NCBI GenBank assembly: GCA_039033855.1
Contig: JBCCBV010000016.1
Coordinates: 19,696-83,695, forward strand
Direction of reading: 5' to 3'
Length of the DNA stretch: 64,000 nt
Source of the DNA: JBCCBV01 sp039033855
Lineage (GTDB): Bacteria; Planctomycetota; Phycisphaerae; Phycisphaerales; Phycisphaeraceae
Shown: positions 62,380 to 64,000 of the stretch, piece by piece
Layout: each line of letters begins with the position of its first letter
Numbering within the stretch: the first letter of the stretch is position 1
Made by a program: the position numbers and the translations under genes
The notes under the pieces: generated by a model
What the model was told of the DNA's origin: nothing
Database searches by the model: none
Seen by the model: the letters and a program-made list of their open reading frames with translations, nothing else

Positions 62380-63234
62380 CTAAGCAAACGGCGGTTGGGT
62401 CACATCCGCGGCTTCGGCGAAGCTTTCGATGCGCAGGGCCCGGCCGGAGGCGTCGTCGACGTCGAGCAGGGCGCCGTGCAGCTCGGGCCGGCCTTCGGCA
62501 ACGTCAAACGCGGCGGGCCTTGCGGTGGTCAGGAACTCAAGCACCCGGTCGACGCGTCGGCCGAGCACCGAATCCACCGAGCCGGTCATGCCCAGGTCGG
62601 TGAGGTAGGCGGTGCTGGGCAGGGCCGGGGGCCCGTGCTTACCGCCCGAGCCTTCGACGCCGGCGGGGAGCACGCGGGCGTCGGCGGTGGGCACGTGGGT
62701 GTGCGTGCCGTAGACGCAGGTGGCCCGGCCGGACAGCCGCCAACCCAGCGCAACCTTTTCGCTGGTGGCCTCGGCGTGGACCTCGACGAGCGACACCGAT
62801 CGCTCGGGCAGGTCGTCGAGGAAGGCCTCGGCGGCGGCGAACGGGTCGTCGCCCTGCGCGGCGACCATGAACAGCCGGCCGAGCACCACGGTGAGGTGCA
62901 CCGGCGGCTTGCCCTGGCCAGCGGAGATCACCGCGGAACCCTTTCCGGGGGCGCCGGCGGGCCAGTTGGACGGGCGGACTAAATCCTCGGCGGTGTCGAG
63001 CAGCGGGCGCAGCTGTTTCTTGCGGAACGCGTGGTCGCCCAGGGTGATGGCGTCGACGCCGGCGTCTTTGAGCTTGTGGTAGCCGGTGGGCGTGAGGCCC
63101 GAGCCGTTGGCGGAGTTTTCGGCGTTGACCACGACCAGGTCGAGGCCCAGGCGCTCGCGCAGGGCGGGCACGCGCTGCTGGATGGCCAGGCGGCCCGGGG
63201 CGCCGACGACGTCGCCAAGCAGGAGGATGCGCAT
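62380..63234 (-). CDS. ymdB: YmdB-family metallophosphoesterase
   Basis: The protein has 284 residues (TIGR00282 family; relatives hydrolyse 2',3'-cAMP). Metal motifs are MRILLLGDVVGAPGR, VVNAENSANGSGLT, ITLGDHAFRKKQ, SLVEVHAEATSEKVALGW and CVYGTHTHVPTADAR, with YLTDLGMTGSVDSVLG near the end. The usual GNH motif reads GDH, so an aspartate replaces the metal-binding asparagine. The gene ends 6 bases before the MITE-like element. Confidence 0.88.
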   Translation of the reverse strand: MRILLLGDVVGAPGRLAIQQRVPALRERLGLDLVVVNAENSANGSGLTPTGYHKLKDAGVDAITLGDHAFRKKQLRPLLDTAEDLVRPSNWPAGAPGKGSAVISAGQGKPPVHLTVVLGRLFMVAAQGDDPFAAAEAFLDDLPERSVSLVEVHAEATSEKVALGWRLSGRATCVYGTHTHVPTADARVLPAGVEGSGGKHGPPALPSTAYLTDLGMTGSVDSVLGRRVDRVLEFLTTARPAAFDVAEGRPELHGALLDVDDASGRALRIESFAEAADVTQPPFA

Positions 63235-63389
63235 CGGCGGGATCTCGCGGGGAAGGTGGGGTGGGCCCGGTGGGGAGCGGAGTCGTGCGCGGGGCGTAAC
63301 CCGCCGCGCTGGCGCGGCTTGGGGTATGTTCGCGTCGCTCGACGCACGGCCGCGTGCGTCAACCTACCGCCTGCCGGAGCCGGCCGCCG

Positions 63390-63884
63390 ATGCAATGCCC
63401 GTACTGCGGCGCCAACGACGACAAGGTCATCGACTCGCGCGAGAGCGACGCCGGCCGTTCGATCCGCCGACGCCGGGAGTGCAAGCGGTGCGATCGGCGG
63501 TTCACCACGTACGAAAAGATCGAAGAACGCCAGAGCCTGTCGGTCATCAAGAAGGACGGCGGGCGCGAGCCGTTCGACCGAGAGAAAATCGTCAACGGCC
63601 TGGAAAAGTCGTGTTATCGACGGCCGGTGAAAGAGGGTCAGCTGCTGGCCGTGGCCGACCAGGTGGAAGACCTGCTGCAGAAGCGTGGGCTGCGCGAGGT
63701 CGAATCGCACACCTTGGGTCTGCTGGTGGCCGAGCGGCTCAAGGTCATCGACACCGTGGCGTACGTGCGGTTCATGAGCGTGTACCTGCGGGTGGAGACG
63801 CTCGACGACCTGCTCGAAGAGATGCAGCAGATGCGGGCCACGCTGCCCGACCCGCCGAACGACGACCAGACCGCGCTGTTTTAG
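63390..63884 (+). CDS. nrdR: Transcriptional repressor NrdR
   Basis: The protein has 164 residues and is a zinc-ribbon and ATP-cone repressor of ribonucleotide reductase genes. It starts MQCPYCGANDDKVIDSRES with CKRCDRRFTTYEKIE completing the zinc site. The ATP-cone has VIKKDGGREPFDREKIVNGL and VRFMSVYLRVETLDDLLEEM. No nrd genes are in the window. A possible -10, TATGTT, lies about 60 bases upstream. ATG at 63390 matches the family N-terminus. Confidence 0.96.
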   Translation: MQCPYCGANDDKVIDSRESDAGRSIRRRRECKRCDRRFTTYEKIEERQSLSVIKKDGGREPFDREKIVNGLEKSCYRRPVKEGQLLAVADQVEDLLQKRGLREVESHTLGLLVAERLKVIDTVAYVRFMSVYLRVETLDDLLEEMQQMRATLPDPPNDDQTALF

Positions 63885-63894
63885 GTGCGGTTGT

Positions 63895-63916
63895 CCGTCT
63901 CGCTTAATCGAGACGG
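63895..63916 (+). terminator. Hairpin after nrdR
   Basis: CCGTCTCG and CGAGACGG pair perfectly around a 6-base loop, 11 bases after the nrdR stop. A G-rich tract rather than a T tract follows. Confidence 0.45.
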
Positions 63917-63921
63917 TCGCC

Positions 63922-63936
63922 GGGGGGGGGGGGGGG
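63922..63936 (+). repeat. Homopolymer of 15 G
   Basis: An uninterrupted run of 15 guanines lies 6 bases after the hairpin and 64 bases before the window end. Such tracts vary in length by slippage and are prone to sequencing error. Confidence 0.8.
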
Positions 63937-64000
63937 CGCACGGCGGCCGAGAAGCCCGCACCCGCTCGCCGGCTGACGCTCGGCTCACACCCACTGCCCC

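Overview
The window is a high-GC bacterial chromosome segment that looks like a member of the Planctomycetota, most likely class Phycisphaerae. The evidence is indirect but consistent. Several secreted proteins end in a PEP-CTERM tail, and two of these also carry paired dockerin-like calcium loops with the motif DLLDFDxLAQNFG. There is a FGE-sulfatase protein, a GH92 glycosidase, a DUF2391 membrane protein, Gram-negative envelope genes (lpxK, hldE, lipoproteins with LTGC-type lipoboxes) and CsrA. There are no rRNA, tRNA, CRISPR, insertion-sequence or phage genes. About 54 protein genes are densely packed on both strands and almost all are chromosomal housekeeping or envelope genes.

Layout. 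1-7.2 kb: end of an M28 peptidase, a CbiX-type chelatase, DUF2391 membrane protein, PfkB kinase, ndk, a 3D-domain protein, nnrD, and a secreted FGE-sulfatase/dockerin/PEP-CTERM protein. 7.3-13.5 kb (minus): mfd, a GNAT enzyme and an Hsp70. 13.5-22.4 kb: QueD/PTPS, a lipoprotein hydrolase, pgeF, an ABC ATPase, a response regulator-GGDEF protein with a small secreted partner, a CarH-like regulator, trmB, a PrcB-like lipoprotein and nusB. 22.5-31.3 kb: ribH, a secreted Pro/Gln-rich protein, mdh, a UbiA-like protein, RNase D, then trxA-M16 peptidase-ribBA. 31.5-41.9 kb: M3 peptidase, hydrolase lipoprotein, PEP-CTERM protein, NifU-type scaffold, csrA-ruvX, a long acidic repeat protein, rsmE, a chlorite-dismutase family protein and a UDP-sugar pyrophosphorylase. 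41.9-54.9 kb: GH92 glycosidase, DUF3568 lipoprotein, CPBP protease, a release-factor-like protein without GGQ, an HD-GYP-like protein, a secreted esterase-like PEP-CTERM protein, ftsY, GNAT, a DUF4139 protein and lepB. 55-63.9 kb: overlapping TPR and von Willebrand A genes, hldE, lpxK, ymdB and nrdR.

The strongest pattern beyond the genes is regulatory. Eighteen start codons have a TANNNT -10 hexamer (usually TACACT, TAGACT or TACAGT) ending only 5-9 bases before the start codon and no Shine-Dalgarno sequence. This implies leaderless transcription for roughly a third of the genes, alongside classical GGAG-led genes. Two unrelated alpha/beta-hydrolase lipoprotein genes each sit directly at or across a strong intrinsic terminator, which suggests premature-termination control.

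Several enzymes have lost hallmark residues. The GTP cyclohydrolase II half of RibBA lacks all three zinc cysteines. The CarH-like regulator keeps Wx9EH but lacks the cobalamin-ligand histidine. The release-factor-like protein has GGT in place of GGQ. The HD-GYP-like protein has GFA in place of GYP. The GH92 gene has no ATG, GTG or TTG at its evident N-terminus. A 210-bp element with 26-bp terminal inverted repeats fills the lpxK-ymdB gap.
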